A stretch of 64,000 bases of DNA from Chloroflexota bacterium (lineage in GTDB: Bacteria; Chloroflexota; Dehalococcoidia; Lucifugimonadales; JADFKI01): the NCBI GenBank assembly GCA_009840355.1, contig VXNZ01000039.1:35591-99590 (forward strand), written 5' to 3'. Shown here piece by piece: positions 1 to 9,152 of the stretch. Every line of letters starts with the position of its first letter. Position 1 is the stretch's first letter. Under the pieces are notes generated by a model, which searched no databases, was not told where the DNA came from, and saw nothing but the letters and a program-made list of their open reading frames with translations. The position numbers were made by a program, and so were the translations under genes.

Positions 1-10
1 GCGACGGGAA

Positions 11-39
11 CTAACATCGATGGACAGGATGGGAAGGAT
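11..39 (+). repeat. Dispersed short intergenic motif, copy 1
   Basis: This stretch carries the motif ACATCGAT-N2-ACAGGATGGG-N-AGGAT, which recurs with variation in many spacers of the window. Clear copies lie near 28911, 38359, 40811, 46998, 60237 and 61845. It sits directly in front of the first gene and overlaps its ribosome-binding region (GGAAGGA). Function unknown. Confidence 0.6.
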
Positions 40-48
40 ATGTGAGAA

Positions 49-996
49 ATGGCGGTCCAGAAACTGGGAAAATTGGAGCTAATGGATGTAAGGAAAGTCT
101 GGCCAAATGAGGCACAGGACTTCACTCCATGGCTTGCGCGCAATCTGACACTGCTAGGTGATGCATTACAGATAGACCTTAAATTGGAGCGGACTGAGGC
201 ACAGGTCGGTGCTTTCTCATTGGACATTTTAGCGACTGATGGAAATGGCGTAGGGGTCGCTATTGAGAATCAACTCGGGACGACTGACCACACTCACCTT
301 GGTCAACTACTCACCTATGCGGCCGGGTACAAGGTGCGAACCTTGATATGGGTAACGCCGAGTTTTAGGGACGAACACCGTAAAACGTTAGAATGGCTGA
401 ATAGTTGGGCTCCAGACGAAATTGAAGTCTATGGCGTAGAAGTGCGTGCCGTGCGTATCGGAGATTCGCTCCCTGCTCCTGAATTCGTTCCTGTTGTATT
501 TCCCAATGAGAGAAGACCTAGCCTGCAAGGTCCGGATGCTCCCAATCGCAAAGAGTTCTATCAGCCACTGGTGAATAGGCTGCGAGAAGAAGATTTCACC
601 ACAAAACAAAACGCTACATCCGCTTGGATACAAAGATTCGAATCCAATGTGCCGGGGCTGACATACAATGCTGATGTCGGAAGCAATCCGAGAGTGTTTA
701 TGTCCATGAGTGATAGAAACACGAAGCAACAAGTCTTCGACTCATTGCGCGAAGATGCGGAGCGAGTAAAACGAGTGGAGAACGCTCTAGGGATACAGGA
801 TGATCCTAGTACTGAAATAATATGGAAGACCGCTCCAGGGAACATATCAGTATCCAGAAAAGGTTCTGGTAACAATATGACGGACGAGGTAAGAGACTGG
901 ATGTTTAACTATCTCATCAAGTTCAAGAAAGTCTTCAATCCTCATATAGAAGCGATAGTTAACAATCTACCTACCATACCATCTGGCGATGAGTGA
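49..996 (+). CDS. DUF4268-type PD-(D/E)XK nuclease-like protein
   Basis: A 315-residue protein whose N-terminal half reads like a PD-(D/E)XK nuclease core of the DUF4268/NucS-like kind: D59 in the SLDILATD strand, then E73 and Q75 in VAIENQ, followed by a helix with HLGQLLTYAAG. The C-terminal half (about 165-315) matches my recollection of DUF4268 with its FYQPLVNRLREE start. The start ATG has a GGAAGGA ribosome-binding site 8-10 nt upstream. Such proteins occur alone or near restriction and defence genes; here it lies 10 nt upstream of a chelatase gene with no obvious link. Base composition is visibly lower in GC than the chelatase gene, which hints at transfer. The substrate is unknown. 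Confidence 0.75.
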   Translation: MAVQKLGKLELMDVRKVWPNEAQDFTPWLARNLTLLGDALQIDLKLERTEAQVGAFSLDILATDGNGVGVAIENQLGTTDHTHLGQLLTYAAGYKVRTLIWVTPSFRDEHRKTLEWLNSWAPDEIEVYGVEVRAVRIGDSLPAPEFVPVVFPNERRPSLQGPDAPNRKEFYQPLVNRLREEDFTTKQNATSAWIQRFESNVPGLTYNADVGSNPRVFMSMSDRNTKQQVFDSLREDAERVKRVENALGIQDDPSTEIIWKTAPGNISVSRKGSGNNMTDEVRDWMFNYLIKFKKVFNPHIEAIVNNLPTIPSGDE

Positions 997-1006
997 CTGA
1001 TTTGGC

Positions 1007-3055
1007 ATGACGCAGCACAACTATGACCCACAACATAACATCTTCCCCTTCTCCGCCATCGTGGGGCAGGAGCGGATGAAGCTCGCGCTGGTTCTGAACG
1101 CCATCAATCCGGCGATTGGCGGCGTGCTGATTCGCGGCGAGAAGGGCACGGCGAAATCCACGGCGGCGCGGTCGCTGGCTGCGCTATTGCCGCAGATCGA
1201 TGTATTGCCGGGATGCGCGTATCGCTGCGAACCAAGCGTGCCATTCGCGGGCTGCGGGTTCTGCGAGGCGTCTCAGCGGGATGCCGTATCGCGGCAGGTG
1301 CGCCTGGTGGAGCTGCCCGTGAGTGCGACTGAAGAGGCGGTGGTGGGAACGCTGGACATCGAAGCCGCCATACGCGAGGGTAGCCGCCGCTTCGAGCCGG
1401 GTCTGCTCGCGGCGGCGCATCGAGGCATCCTGTACATCGATGAGGTGAACCTGCTCAACGACCATGTTGTCGATGTGCTGCTCGACTCGGCGGCGATGGG
1501 TCGCAACTTCGTGGAACGCGAGGGCATCTCGTTCGCGCATCCCGCGCGCTTCCTGCTCATTGGCACGATGAATCCGGAAGAAGGCGACTTGCGACCGCAG
1601 TTCATCGACCGATTCGGGCTTGCGGTGGAAATCGACCATATCCGCGATGCAGAACGCCGCGCCGATGTGATACGGCGGCGCATCGCTTTCGAGAACGATC
1701 CGGCGGCGTTCCGAGAAGGCTGGGCGAAAGCGGAATCGGCGGAGCGAGAGCGCATCGCGTCCGCCATGGCGCTGCTGCCATCAGTCAAGGTCGATGACGG
1801 CATCCTGACATTCATCGCGCGGCTGTGCGCCGAGCACGATGTTGACGGGCTGCGCGCGGACATCGTGATATACAAGGCGTCTCAAACTCTCGCGGCGTAC
1901 GAGGGCAGGACGAGTGTAACGCCCGAGGATGTGCTGCGCGTGGCGGAGATGGCACTGATGCACCGCATGCGCCGCCAGCCGTTTGATGACCCGGAGATGA
2001 ACGGCGAGCGGCTGCAAGAAATGGCGCAAGACTTGCTATCGCAAAATCAGCCGCCGCCCGAAAACTATATGCGCGAACCTGACATGCCGGATGCGCCGCC
2101 GCCTGAATTGCCACTTGAGACTGAACACCGTAATGAACACTATGAGGACGGCGCGGATGAGGATGTGTTCAGCACCGGCGAGTCGTTTCAGGTCAAGCCC
2201 CTGAACTTGGATGCGCCGGACAGTCAGGCGCGCGCGAGCCACGGCAGGCGCACGGTAAGCCGCGTGAGCGACCGGCGCGGGCGATATATTGGCGCGGCGT
2301 TACCCGATAGCAAGGTAACTGATCTCGCCGTGGACGCGACGGTGCGCGCGGCATCGCCGTATCAACTGCGGCGCGGCGCGGACCACACTGCGACGGACGG
2401 TAATCTCGCGCTCAAGGTGGAGGCTTGGGACTTGCGGCAGAAGGTACGCGAGTCGCGGGTTGGCAACCTTGTCGTGTTCCTCGTGGATTCCAGCGGCTCG
2501 ATGGGCGCGCGGCAGAGGATGGTCGCCACGAAAGGCGCGGTCGTATCGCTGCTGATGGACGCGTACCAGCGGCGCGACCGCGTGGCCATGATTGCGTTTC
2601 GCGGCACGCAGGCGGAGGTCGTCTTGCCGCCGACGGGCAGCCCAAAGTTGGCGCAGCAGCGGCTCGACAATTTGCCCACAGGTGGCAGAACGCCGATGGC
2701 AAAGGCGCTCGCGGATGCCCGTAGGCTCATCAAGCAGCAGAAACAGCGCAGCCCGGACACGCCGCCCTTGCTGGTAATCGTCTCCGACTGCCGCGCGAAT
2801 GTGGGCATGTCCGGCGACAAGTCTGACGGCAAATCGGGCGGCGATCCGTTCGACGATGCGCTGCGGATGTGCGAGGAATTGCGCCAAGACAAGGTGCGCG
2901 CGATAGTGCTAGACCCGGCGCCGCGCAGCAACCGATTCGGGCTAGTGGAGCGCATCGCTGACGCGCTCGGCGGCGAGTACATCCCGCTAAACGAACTGCG
3001 CGCGGACGCGATTAGTTCGGCAGTGAGACGGGTGCAGGATTCGGAAGTGCGATAG
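1007..3055 (+). CDS. Fused ChlI/ChlD-type AAA+ and VWA chelatase subunit (putative cobaltochelatase)
   Basis: A 682-residue fusion of the two ATPase-side subunits of a class I metal chelatase. The N-terminal AAA+ module has Walker A GEKGTAKST (about 44-52) and Walker B GILYIDEVNLL (about 139-149). A Pro/acidic linker (about 345-400) leads to a VWA domain with the MIDAS motif DSSGSMG (about 494-500). Fused proteins of this size are usually annotated as magnesium chelatase or putative cobaltochelatase subunits and work with a CobN/ChlH-type large subunit, which is not in the window. The CbtAB, CobO and CobT genes just downstream favour cobalt insertion into the corrin ring. No chlorophyll genes are present. 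The function is inferred from context; the family call is firm. Confidence 0.88.
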   Translation: MTQHNYDPQHNIFPFSAIVGQERMKLALVLNAINPAIGGVLIRGEKGTAKSTAARSLAALLPQIDVLPGCAYRCEPSVPFAGCGFCEASQRDAVSRQVRLVELPVSATEEAVVGTLDIEAAIREGSRRFEPGLLAAAHRGILYIDEVNLLNDHVVDVLLDSAAMGRNFVEREGISFAHPARFLLIGTMNPEEGDLRPQFIDRFGLAVEIDHIRDAERRADVIRRRIAFENDPAAFREGWAKAESAERERIASAMALLPSVKVDDGILTFIARLCAEHDVDGLRADIVIYKASQTLAAYEGRTSVTPEDVLRVAEMALMHRMRRQPFDDPEMNGERLQEMAQDLLSQNQPPPENYMREPDMPDAPPPELPLETEHRNEHYEDGADEDVFSTGESFQVKPLNLDAPDSQARASHGRRTVSRVSDRRGRYIGAALPDSKVTDLAVDATVRAASPYQLRRGADHTATDGNLALKVEAWDLRQKVRESRVGNLVVFLVDSSGSMGARQRMVATKGAVVSLLMDAYQRRDRVAMIAFRGTQAEVVLPPTGSPKLAQQRLDNLPTGGRTPMAKALADARRLIKQQKQRSPDTPPLLVIVSDCRANVGMSGDKSDGKSGGDPFDDALRMCEELRQDKVRAIVLDPAPRSNRFGLVERIADALGGEYIPLNELRADAISSAVRRVQDSEVR

Positions 3056-3452
3056 TATGGCGGCGCCGTTAACCAGCGAAAGCAAGGTAGATGGTATTGA
3101 GACTGTCCAATTCAGATTATGCGTGATTCCACAGGTGAAGATTACGGATTATCTGCTTGCGCCATAGCATACCGGCGGCATGCGCAAACAAGTCTTTTCA
3201 CAAAATTCGGTTGCAGTGTTGAAAATTGGCAGGGTTTTGCAGACGCGCTTTCTGTAACAGAGTTTGGCATGCGAAGCAATGAGGGTTATTGAAGACAATT
3301 TCGGGACCCGATGTATCATACAAGGCGCATAAAGGCAACTGATTGACGCAAGACTTATGCACGGACAGTTTGGCAAATATAGATACGGTTAGCGGAATCC
3401 CAAGTCTGCTTGCAGCGTACCAAGTATCAAGAAGGCGAGTATCAAGAAAGGA
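3056..3452. other. Gene-free spacer
   Basis: About 400 bases between the chelatase and the broken DUF4926 gene. I see no convincing ORF, terminator or cobalamin riboswitch (no B12-box-like block), although cobalt-transport genes follow. Near the end a short direct repeat, GTATCAAGAAGGCGA / GTATCAAGAAAGGAG, precedes the next coding remnant. Confidence 0.5.
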
Positions 3453-3710
3453 GTGAATGACTATGCCGGAGAATACGACATGGTTGTGCTTGCCGAAGAT
3501 GTTTCGGGCGACGAATGCGAGTGGGAAGTAGGGGATGTTGGCACAATCATTCACATCTGTCCAATATCCAAAAGGAGGGGGCATTTGTGGTGGGTCTCGT
3601 TACAATTGGCGGCAACGCTATCGACATCGCCACAATTCCCCACGACGGCTACGCTCTATTACGGACTCCGACAGCGCCCACGCAAGAATGGCTGGGTTGC
3701 AGGTAAATAA
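3453..3710 (+). pseudogene. DUF4926-like protein, frame-disrupted
   Basis: The first ~30 codons in the frame of 3453 read EYDMVVLAEDVSGD then WEVGDVGTIIH, the usual start of DUF4926 proteins. The expected second half, GAFVVGLVTIGGNAIDIATIP, continues only in the -1 frame (codons from 3515 in steps of three). Restoring one base in the A/G-rich run around 3570-3580 would join both halves as ...SK-KEGAFVVG.... This fits a one-base deletion, or an assembly error in a homopolymer. DUF4926 proteins are small and often paired with DUF6883 or toxin-like genes; no partner is visible here. The ribosome-binding-like GGAGG inside the run could also allow restart from GTG. The call rests on pattern recall. 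Confidence 0.45.
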
Positions 3711-3792
3711 GGGGATTTCTGTCTGGGCATCTCCCGGCAATCTATTGAATGAAACGAATCATTTAATTGCTAAAAGTCAAGGAGGGTAAACT

Positions 3793-4005
3793 ATGGCTGC
3801 AATGGCAAGAGAAGGCGGAATCCTGTCCCGCAAGGCGATTGGACTGCTCCCGTGGATAGGCGGAGCAGCGCTGATGCTGTATGCGATGGGCTATGTTGAC
3901 GGCAGCGTTCACGCCGCCGCGTTCATCGGCGAACAGGGCGCGGCGCTGGACTATGTCCATGAGTTTTTCCACCATGCGCGGCATGTCGCTCTGATGTGTC
4001 ACTAG
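3793..4005 (+). CDS. cbtB: CbtB-type cobalt transporter subunit
   Basis: A 70-residue protein with one membrane segment (about 15-33, IGLLPWIGGAALMLYAMGY) and a short C-terminal tail rich in histidine (FFHHARHVALMCH). This is the CbtB layout, in which a single helix is followed by metal-binding histidines. A strong AAGGAGGG ribosome-binding site precedes the ATG. The adjacent cbtA supports the call. Together they are predicted to bring cobalt into the cell for corrinoid synthesis. No B12 riboswitch was recognised upstream, although CbtAB genes are often under such control. Confidence 0.85.
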   Translation: MAAMAREGGILSRKAIGLLPWIGGAALMLYAMGYVDGSVHAAAFIGEQGAALDYVHEFFHHARHVALMCH

Positions 4006-4096
4006 GCATTCGTCAATAGTCAACTTATATGCGGTTGCTGGCGAATCATCACTGATGACCGATTACTGAACGCTGATAACTCTGGGGAGGCTCGCT

Positions 4097-4831
4097 ATGC
4101 AACGAACAATCATTCGCGCGGTTCTTGTGGGTATTGTGGCAGGCTTGATTGTGGGCGTGTACCATAACATCTTCACTGTGCCGATTATTGAGCAGGCAAT
4201 TGTGCTCGAAGAAGAGCGTGCCGCCGCCGCACTGCCCGCCGGCGCACAGGCAGAAGAAGAACCGCCTCTGGTGTCTCTCGGAATGCAGCGAGTTGGAATG
4301 GCTCTCGGCACTGCCATACTTGGCGGTGTGTTCGGCCTCCTGTTCGCGGGCGCCTATGGAATGCTGCGCTGGTCCCTTCCCAACTCTAACGCAATCGCTA
4401 TGGCGGTTGTTGCCGGGCTTATTGGGTTCTGGGCGTTGTCGTTCCTCGTTTCCGTAAAGTTTCCATTTGTGCCACCGGGCGTTGGAAGCGAGGACACCTT
4501 GCTATCTCGGCAGGCGCTTCACCTGCTGTTCTACATTATGTCGGCGCTGGGCGTAGCGGGCGTCATTATGGCGCTGAACGAGATCAATAACAGCGCGCAA
4601 TCCCAGGCAGCCCGCCAGGGATTCTACGCTCTAACAGGGCTGGTTTACGCAGCGTTTTTGGTTCTCATATTCTGGCTGGTTCCCGGCAACCCTGACCCGG
4701 TGCCGGTTCCCCCCGCTTTGTTCCTGGACTTCAATAATGTAACGCTCATCGGCCACCTGCTGACATGGTTGCTGATGGCGGCTAGCTTCGCCTATCTGCT
4801 GAAGAAAGACCAGATTTCCTCTCAAACCTGA
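4097..4831 (+). CDS. cbtA: CbtA-type cobalt transporter, integral membrane subunit
   Basis: A 244-residue multi-pass membrane protein with about six hydrophobic segments (near 8-27, 70-95, 100-125, 145-160, 175-195 and 220-236). It begins in the CbtA way, with a first helix followed by HNIFTVPIIEQAI and an acidic loop, and ends soon after a helix with a histidine (IGHLLTWLLM). It starts at ATG after GGGGAGG, 91 nt downstream of cbtB. CbtA and CbtB form a putative cobalt importer found by comparative genomics next to cobalamin genes; direct biochemistry is limited. cobO follows at 22 nt, so the three are probably one operon. Confidence 0.87.
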   Translation: MQRTIIRAVLVGIVAGLIVGVYHNIFTVPIIEQAIVLEEERAAAALPAGAQAEEEPPLVSLGMQRVGMALGTAILGGVFGLLFAGAYGMLRWSLPNSNAIAMAVVAGLIGFWALSFLVSVKFPFVPPGVGSEDTLLSRQALHLLFYIMSALGVAGVIMALNEINNSAQSQAARQGFYALTGLVYAAFLVLIFWLVPGNPDPVPVPPALFLDFNNVTLIGHLLTWLLMAASFAYLLKKDQISSQT

Positions 4832-4853
4832 TAACCTAACATCGGAGGCGATT

Positions 4854-5456
4854 ATGACCACTGACTCCACCGCGAACGAAAATGGATCCACGACAGAGAC
4901 TGAACGCGAGCATCAGCCCGTTAAGGGGCCTCGCATCAAGAAGGGGCTTGTCGTCGTCAACACGGGCAACGGTAAGGGCAAGACGACCGCGGCGCTGGGC
5001 GTGCTGTTTCGCGCTTGGGGACGCGGTATGCGCGTGGAGATGTTCCAGTTTCTGAAGCACACCGGCTCGCGCTTTGGCGAAAGCCGCGCCGCCGAGAAGG
5101 TGGGCATCCCGATGAGCGCGATGGGCGACGGCTTCACTTGGCGCACTAAGAACATGGAAAGCACGCAGGAACTCGGGCGCGCTCAGTGGGAGAATTGCAA
5201 GCGAGCGATACTGTCCGGCGAGCACGATGTCATCGTCCTGGACGAGTTCACATATCCGCTGCACTACGGCTGGGTCCCCGTCGAAGATGTCATTGAGACA
5301 CTGAAACAGAAGCCGCACATGCTCCATGTCATCATAACCGGCAGGTACGCGCCGGACGAGCTCGTGGAGTTCGCCGACCTCGTAACCGAGATGCGCGAGA
5401 TAAAGCACCCGTACCGCGAGCAGGGCATCAAGGCGCAGCCGGGCTTGGAGTTTTAG
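4854..5456 (+). CDS. cobO: Cob(I)alamin adenosyltransferase, CobO/BtuR family
   Basis: A 200-residue protein that transfers the adenosyl group of ATP to the cobalt of corrinoids, giving the coenzyme form. Walker A is GNGKGKTT (about 38-45) after a polar N-terminal extension, and the family motifs EMFQFLK, VIVLDEFTYPLHYGW and HVIITGRYAPDEL follow in order. The C-terminal HPYREQGIKAQPGLEF is the characteristic ending. The ribosome-binding site GGAGGCG lies in front of the ATG. It is a cytosolic enzyme, placed directly after the cobalt importer genes. Confidence 0.96.
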   Translation: MTTDSTANENGSTTETEREHQPVKGPRIKKGLVVVNTGNGKGKTTAALGVLFRAWGRGMRVEMFQFLKHTGSRFGESRAAEKVGIPMSAMGDGFTWRTKNMESTQELGRAQWENCKRAILSGEHDVIVLDEFTYPLHYGWVPVEDVIETLKQKPHMLHVIITGRYAPDELVEFADLVTEMREIKHPYREQGIKAQPGLEF

Positions 5457-5579
5457 GCGGTATTAACATCCATGGATATGGTGGGCATGGACAAGATGGC
5501 ATTGACAAGATGGGTAAGATAGGATGAAGGCGGCAAAGCGCTTGCAAGACAGTAAGGCAGTAAGTAAGTAGGTAGGTCG

Positions 5580-5861
5580 ATGGTAGAACAGTACGAATAC
5601 TACGACGAGGACTTCGACAACGCGCTGGTGAGCATGCTGGACGAGGCGCGCGCGCGCGGTGACGGCAGCCGGCGCATCACCGCGAAGGAGCTGCACGCGA
5701 GCGTGGTAACATCACGCAAGATGTACATGCGGATGGCGTGCGACGCGATGTGGAAGCTGTGGCGAAAGCAAGGGGCATACGAAAGCCGTGTGGTCTTCAC
5801 CCCCGCCAGCAATCAGGGATCGAAACTGGAGATAGAGTACGATGCAGCAGAAATGGACTGA
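5580..5861 (+). CDS. Small hypothetical protein
   Basis: A 93-residue acidic protein that I do not recognise with certainty. The middle part (ITAKELHASVV then MRMACDAMWKLWRKQG) looks like a compact helical or winged-helix module. It is followed by a strand-rich end (SRVVFTPASNQG, KLEIEYDA). I have a vague memory of similar modules attached to HNH-type endonucleases, but no nuclease motif is present here. It lies downstream of cobO on the same strand, with 120 nt of repeat-like spacer between. Confidence 0.5.
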   Translation: MVEQYEYYDEDFDNALVSMLDEARARGDGSRRITAKELHASVVTSRKMYMRMACDAMWKLWRKQGAYESRVVFTPASNQGSKLEIEYDAAEMD

Positions 5862-5930
5862 TAGTCGACTAATTGTCTATCAACTGCCATCCAGACACTC
5901 CTGACTGTCATTACGAGCGCTCATCATGGT

Positions 5931-6041
5931 CATTCCTCACTGCGTTCGGAATCAAGAATCGCCGATTGCAAGCAGGTATCTGACTTTGACTTTCTCGCTT
6001 CGCCTTTTGCTTTTAGATTTCTCGCTTCGCTCGAAATGACA
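5931..6041. repeat. REP-like inverted repeat, copy 1
   Basis: The left arm TCATTCCTCACTGCGTTCGG and the right arm with ATTTCTCGCTTCGCTCGAAA are imperfect reverse complements of each other. They match the arms of elements at 20231-20317, 30788-30894 and 61455-61559. It lies between the small ORF and cobT, outside coding sequence. Confidence 0.65.
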
Positions 6042-6124
6042 TGGCAAAGAGGGAATAACAAAAATGGCCCGGAATGACATGGCAAAAAAGATAACCCAAA
6101 GACCATGGAGAAGTAGCAATTAGA

Positions 6125-7216
6125 ATGGCGCGGACACTTTCTGATGTTATAGCGGCGGTGATGCCTGCGGATACGGGCGCTATGCGGCGCGCGCTTGGTA
6201 GGCAGCGCAATCTGACGAAGCCGCCGGGCAGTCTTGGCAGGCTTGAGGATGTGTCGGTGCAACTTGCGGGCATATTTGGCAGCGAGCGTCCGATCATAGG
6301 CGGCAAGGCGGTCATAGTCGCGGCAGGCGACCACGGCGTCGTGGCGCAGGGCGTGACCGGCTATCCGCAAGAGGTTACGGCGCAGATGGTGCTGAACTTC
6401 CTCGCGGGCGGCGCGGCGGTCAGCGTGATGGCGCGTCGAATCGGCGCGCGACAGATTATCGTGGATGCGGGCGTTGCGGCGGACTTGCCGGAGCATCCTG
6501 AATTGCGCGCGGTACGCATCGACAGCGGCACGGCGGACACCAGCGAAGGTCCGGCGATGACTCGCGAACAGGCGGAGCGCAGCGTGCTGGCAGGCTTCGA
6601 GATTGCGGTGGAAGCTGCCGAGTTCGGGGCGGACCTGATTGCGGCGGGTGAGATGGGCATCGGCAACACAACCGCGTCGAGCGCCATCACAGCAGCGTTC
6701 ACGGGCGCGTCTCCGCAGGAAACGACCGGCGCAGGCACGGGACGCAATCCCGAAGAGTTGGCGCACAAAGCCGCAATCGTGCAGCGCGCGCTCGATGTCA
6801 ACGCGCCTGACCCATCGGACGGGTTGGATGTGCTGGCGAAGGTTGGCGGATTCGAGATTGGCGTGCTTGCGGGCGTGGCACTGGGGACGGCGAGCATGCG
6901 GCGCGCGCTCATCGTGGACGGATTTATATCCGGCGCGGCGATGCTCATCGCGCAGGCGCTCTGCCCTACTGCACGCGACTACATGATCGCGTCGCACCGT
7001 TCCGCCGAGAGGGGACATAGCATCGCGCTCGCGCACCTGAACTTACTGCCCTTATTGGAACTCGACATGCGACTCGGCGAAGGCAGCGGCGCGGTTCTCG
7101 CGATGCCCGTAGTCGAGGCGGCGGCGGCGTGCCTGAGCGAGATGGCGACATTCGGCGAAGCAGGCGTATCCGACCGCGACGATAGCGCAGTTGAGGCGGC
7201 GATAGATAGCCAATGA
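6125..7216 (+). CDS. cobT: Nicotinate-nucleotide--dimethylbenzimidazole phosphoribosyltransferase
   Basis: A 363-residue cytosolic enzyme that makes alpha-ribazole 5-phosphate from a lower-ligand base and nicotinate mononucleotide, for the nucleotide loop of cobalamin. Hallmarks are KPPGSLGRLE (about 32-41), GDHGVVAQGVTGYP (about 68-81), GEMGIGNTT (about 176-184) and RLGEGSGA (about 316-323), whose glutamate corresponds to the catalytic base of the Salmonella enzyme. The length is normal for the family. Its stop overlaps the cobS start by 4 nt (ATGA), so the two are translationally coupled. Confidence 0.96.
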   Translation: MARTLSDVIAAVMPADTGAMRRALGRQRNLTKPPGSLGRLEDVSVQLAGIFGSERPIIGGKAVIVAAGDHGVVAQGVTGYPQEVTAQMVLNFLAGGAAVSVMARRIGARQIIVDAGVAADLPEHPELRAVRIDSGTADTSEGPAMTREQAERSVLAGFEIAVEAAEFGADLIAAGEMGIGNTTASSAITAAFTGASPQETTGAGTGRNPEELAHKAAIVQRALDVNAPDPSDGLDVLAKVGGFEIGVLAGVALGTASMRRALIVDGFISGAAMLIAQALCPTARDYMIASHRSAERGHSIALAHLNLLPLLELDMRLGEGSGAVLAMPVVEAAAACLSEMATFGEAGVSDRDDSAVEAAIDSQ

Positions 7217-8154
7217 ACGGGTTGCGCTCTGCCATCGGTTTCCTGACGATATTGCCGCTCGCCCCGCGTGATGCGCCTAGTTCTATGTCGTCGGCGCGCG
7301 GCTGGTTTCCGTTTGTGGGGCTGCTACTTGGCATAATCCTTGCCGCCGTTGAGTCCCTTACAGTCCTCTTACTGGGGGGGAATTGGGGATGGGCTTCGCT
7401 GGAATCTATGGAATCGGCTGTCTTTTACAGCGAACCTAGTCCCATGGTGATGCTATGGGCGGTAATGACGGTCGTGCTGCTGGCAGCGTTGACGCGCGCG
7501 CTACACCTTGACGGGTTTATGGATTCGTGCGATGCGCTGTTCGGCGGCTTCGACAGGGAGCGGCGGCTTGCGATATTGCGCGACCCTCATGTGGGCGCGT
7601 TCGCCGTCATTGGCGTAGTGTGCCTGCTGATGGCAAAGGCAGCGGCTATAGCGGCGTTGCCACAAGTAGGTCCAATTCCCCCGGTATCCCTGGACAGGCC
7701 CGACAAGTTGCCCATGCTGCTGCTGTTCCCCTGCCTTTCGCGCTGGGCGATGCTGCTGACGATGGAGCTGTATCCCTACGCGCGGCGAAACGGGCTAGGC
7801 ACAGCATTCTTTCATGAAAGCAAGGATGCGAGCGGCAGCGATAGTGGCGCGAACAGCGATGGCAAACGGCGCATCCGCTGGCATTTGATACTTGGGTTCG
7901 TCTTCACGCTGGTCGTGAGCGTTGCACTGGCGGGCGTAACGGGCTTGATGATGCTCGCGGCGGCGTGCGCTGTGGCGTGGGGCGTGGGCGCATGGGCGAC
8001 GCGGCTGCTCGGCGGCGTCACCGGCGACATATACGGCGCTGTCAACGAGATCGCGGAGGTGGCAGTGTTGTTGCTTGCGCTGATATTAATTGCGGCAGCG
8101 CCTATTAGCATATACTCGCCTCTGTTTGAATTGCTATGGTCGGTACTCCCATGA
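7213..8154 (+). CDS. cobS: Adenosylcobinamide-GDP ribazoletransferase (cobalamin synthase)
   Basis: A 313-residue membrane enzyme joining alpha-ribazole (phosphate) to adenosylcobinamide-GDP. The conserved core HLDGFMDSCDALFGGFDRERR followed by LAILRDPHVGAFAV lies near residues 97-130, and several hydrophobic segments span the rest. At 313 residues it is longer than the usual ~250, mostly because of loops near 40-70 and 150-220; the second includes a Ser/Asp/Gly-rich stretch around SGSDSGANSDG. It overlaps cobT by 4 nt and cbiB by 19 nt. Confidence 0.94.
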   Translation: MNGLRSAIGFLTILPLAPRDAPSSMSSARGWFPFVGLLLGIILAAVESLTVLLLGGNWGWASLESMESAVFYSEPSPMVMLWAVMTVVLLAALTRALHLDGFMDSCDALFGGFDRERRLAILRDPHVGAFAVIGVVCLLMAKAAAIAALPQVGPIPPVSLDRPDKLPMLLLFPCLSRWAMLLTMELYPYARRNGLGTAFFHESKDASGSDSGANSDGKRRIRWHLILGFVFTLVVSVALAGVTGLMMLAAACAVAWGVGAWATRLLGGVTGDIYGAVNEIAEVAVLLLALILIAAAPISIYSPLFELLWSVLP

Positions 8155-9152
8155 CATGGTGGCTGCCGTGGCATCCTGACTGGTGGGTGAACGCGGGTGT
8201 GCTGCTGCTTGCGATCGCGCTGGACGCCCTACTGCCGGAGCCACCGAACGCGCTGCATCCCGTAGTCTGGATGGGCAAGGTCATAGCCGCGCTAGAACGA
8301 CTCGCAGACGGACGCAGCGATACGGCGTCGTTCCTGATTGGCGCGATGATGGCGATAGTCGTGCCTGCGCTGTTCTGCGGCGCGGCTTGGCTTGCGGTCA
8401 TCTGCCTGCGCGAGATTGGCGATATGCCGTATCTGCGCGACATTGCGTATCTGCGAGATTTGCCGTACTTGCTTGGCAGCGCGATATTGCTGAAGACGAC
8501 ATTCGCGGTGCGCGGGTTGGGACAGGCGGCGCGTGACACGCAGCGCAGCATCGAAGGCGACGATGTGGACGAAGCGCGGCACAGCCTCCGCAGTCTCGTC
8601 AGCCGAGACGCCGCCACGCTGTCCGAGCCGCTAGTCGCCGCAGCCGCCATCGAGTCGGTCGCCGAGAACACGACGGACAGCTACATCGCGCCGTGGCTGG
8701 TGTTCGCGCTTCTGGGCGTGCCGGGCGCATTCGCCTATCGCGCGGCGAACACGCTGGACAGTATGGTGGGCTACCGCGGCAAGTACGAATACTTAGGCAA
8801 GGCATCGGCGCGTATCGACGACTTGCTGAACCTCATACCGGCGCGAATATCCGCCATTCTGCTGATAATCGCCGGCGCGCTGTCCGGGCACAACGTGGCG
8901 CAAGGCTGTCGCACCGCATGGCAACAGCGCCGCCTGACCGACAGCCCCAACGCCGGCTGGACAATCGCGGCGACGGCGGGGCTACTAGGCGTCGCGCTGG
9001 AGAAGCCCGATCATTACCGCATAGGCAGCGCCTACCGCGAACCTACCGCGCCTGACATCAGTAGAACGGTGAATCTCGCGTACATCGTGGCAGCGCTAGG
9101 CGCGGCGGTGGCGGTAGGCGTAATGGCGCTCTTTGCTGCCGCTGCGGGATAG
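8136..9152 (+). CDS. cbiB: Adenosylcobinamide-phosphate synthase (CbiB/CobD family)
   Basis: A 338-residue membrane protein that attaches aminopropanol or its phosphate to adenosylcobyric acid. Family signs are ALDALLPEPPNALHPVVWMGK (about 22-42), RDAATLSEPLVAAAAIESVAENTTD with DSYIAPW, the AYRAANTLDSMVGYRG block, and the C-terminal PNAGWTIAATAGLLGVALEKP followed by the Y-RIG motif. The start is either ATG 8136 (inside cobS) or ATG 8151. I call it cbiB to avoid confusion with the Salmonella cobD decarboxylase, which is also in this window (21163-22248). It is the last gene of the cobT-cobS-cbiB run. Confidence 0.95.
   Translation: MVGTPMTWWLPWHPDWWVNAGVLLLAIALDALLPEPPNALHPVVWMGKVIAALERLADGRSDTASFLIGAMMAIVVPALFCGAAWLAVICLREIGDMPYLRDIAYLRDLPYLLGSAILLKTTFAVRGLGQAARDTQRSIEGDDVDEARHSLRSLVSRDAATLSEPLVAAAAIESVAENTTDSYIAPWLVFALLGVPGAFAYRAANTLDSMVGYRGKYEYLGKASARIDDLLNLIPARISAILLIIAGALSGHNVAQGCRTAWQQRRLTDSPNAGWTIAATAGLLGVALEKPDHYRIGSAYREPTAPDISRTVNLAYIVAALGAAVAVGVMALFAAAAG

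Noticed and set aside
3056..3792. Possible cobalamin riboswitch upstream of cbtB
   Set aside because: I looked for the B12 box and conserved core and did not find them by eye. A covariance search could still find a diverged one.
5930..7036. A 368-codon minus-strand ORF over cobT
   Set aside because: Arg/His-rich antisense of cobT, extending into a REP-like repeat; no family features.
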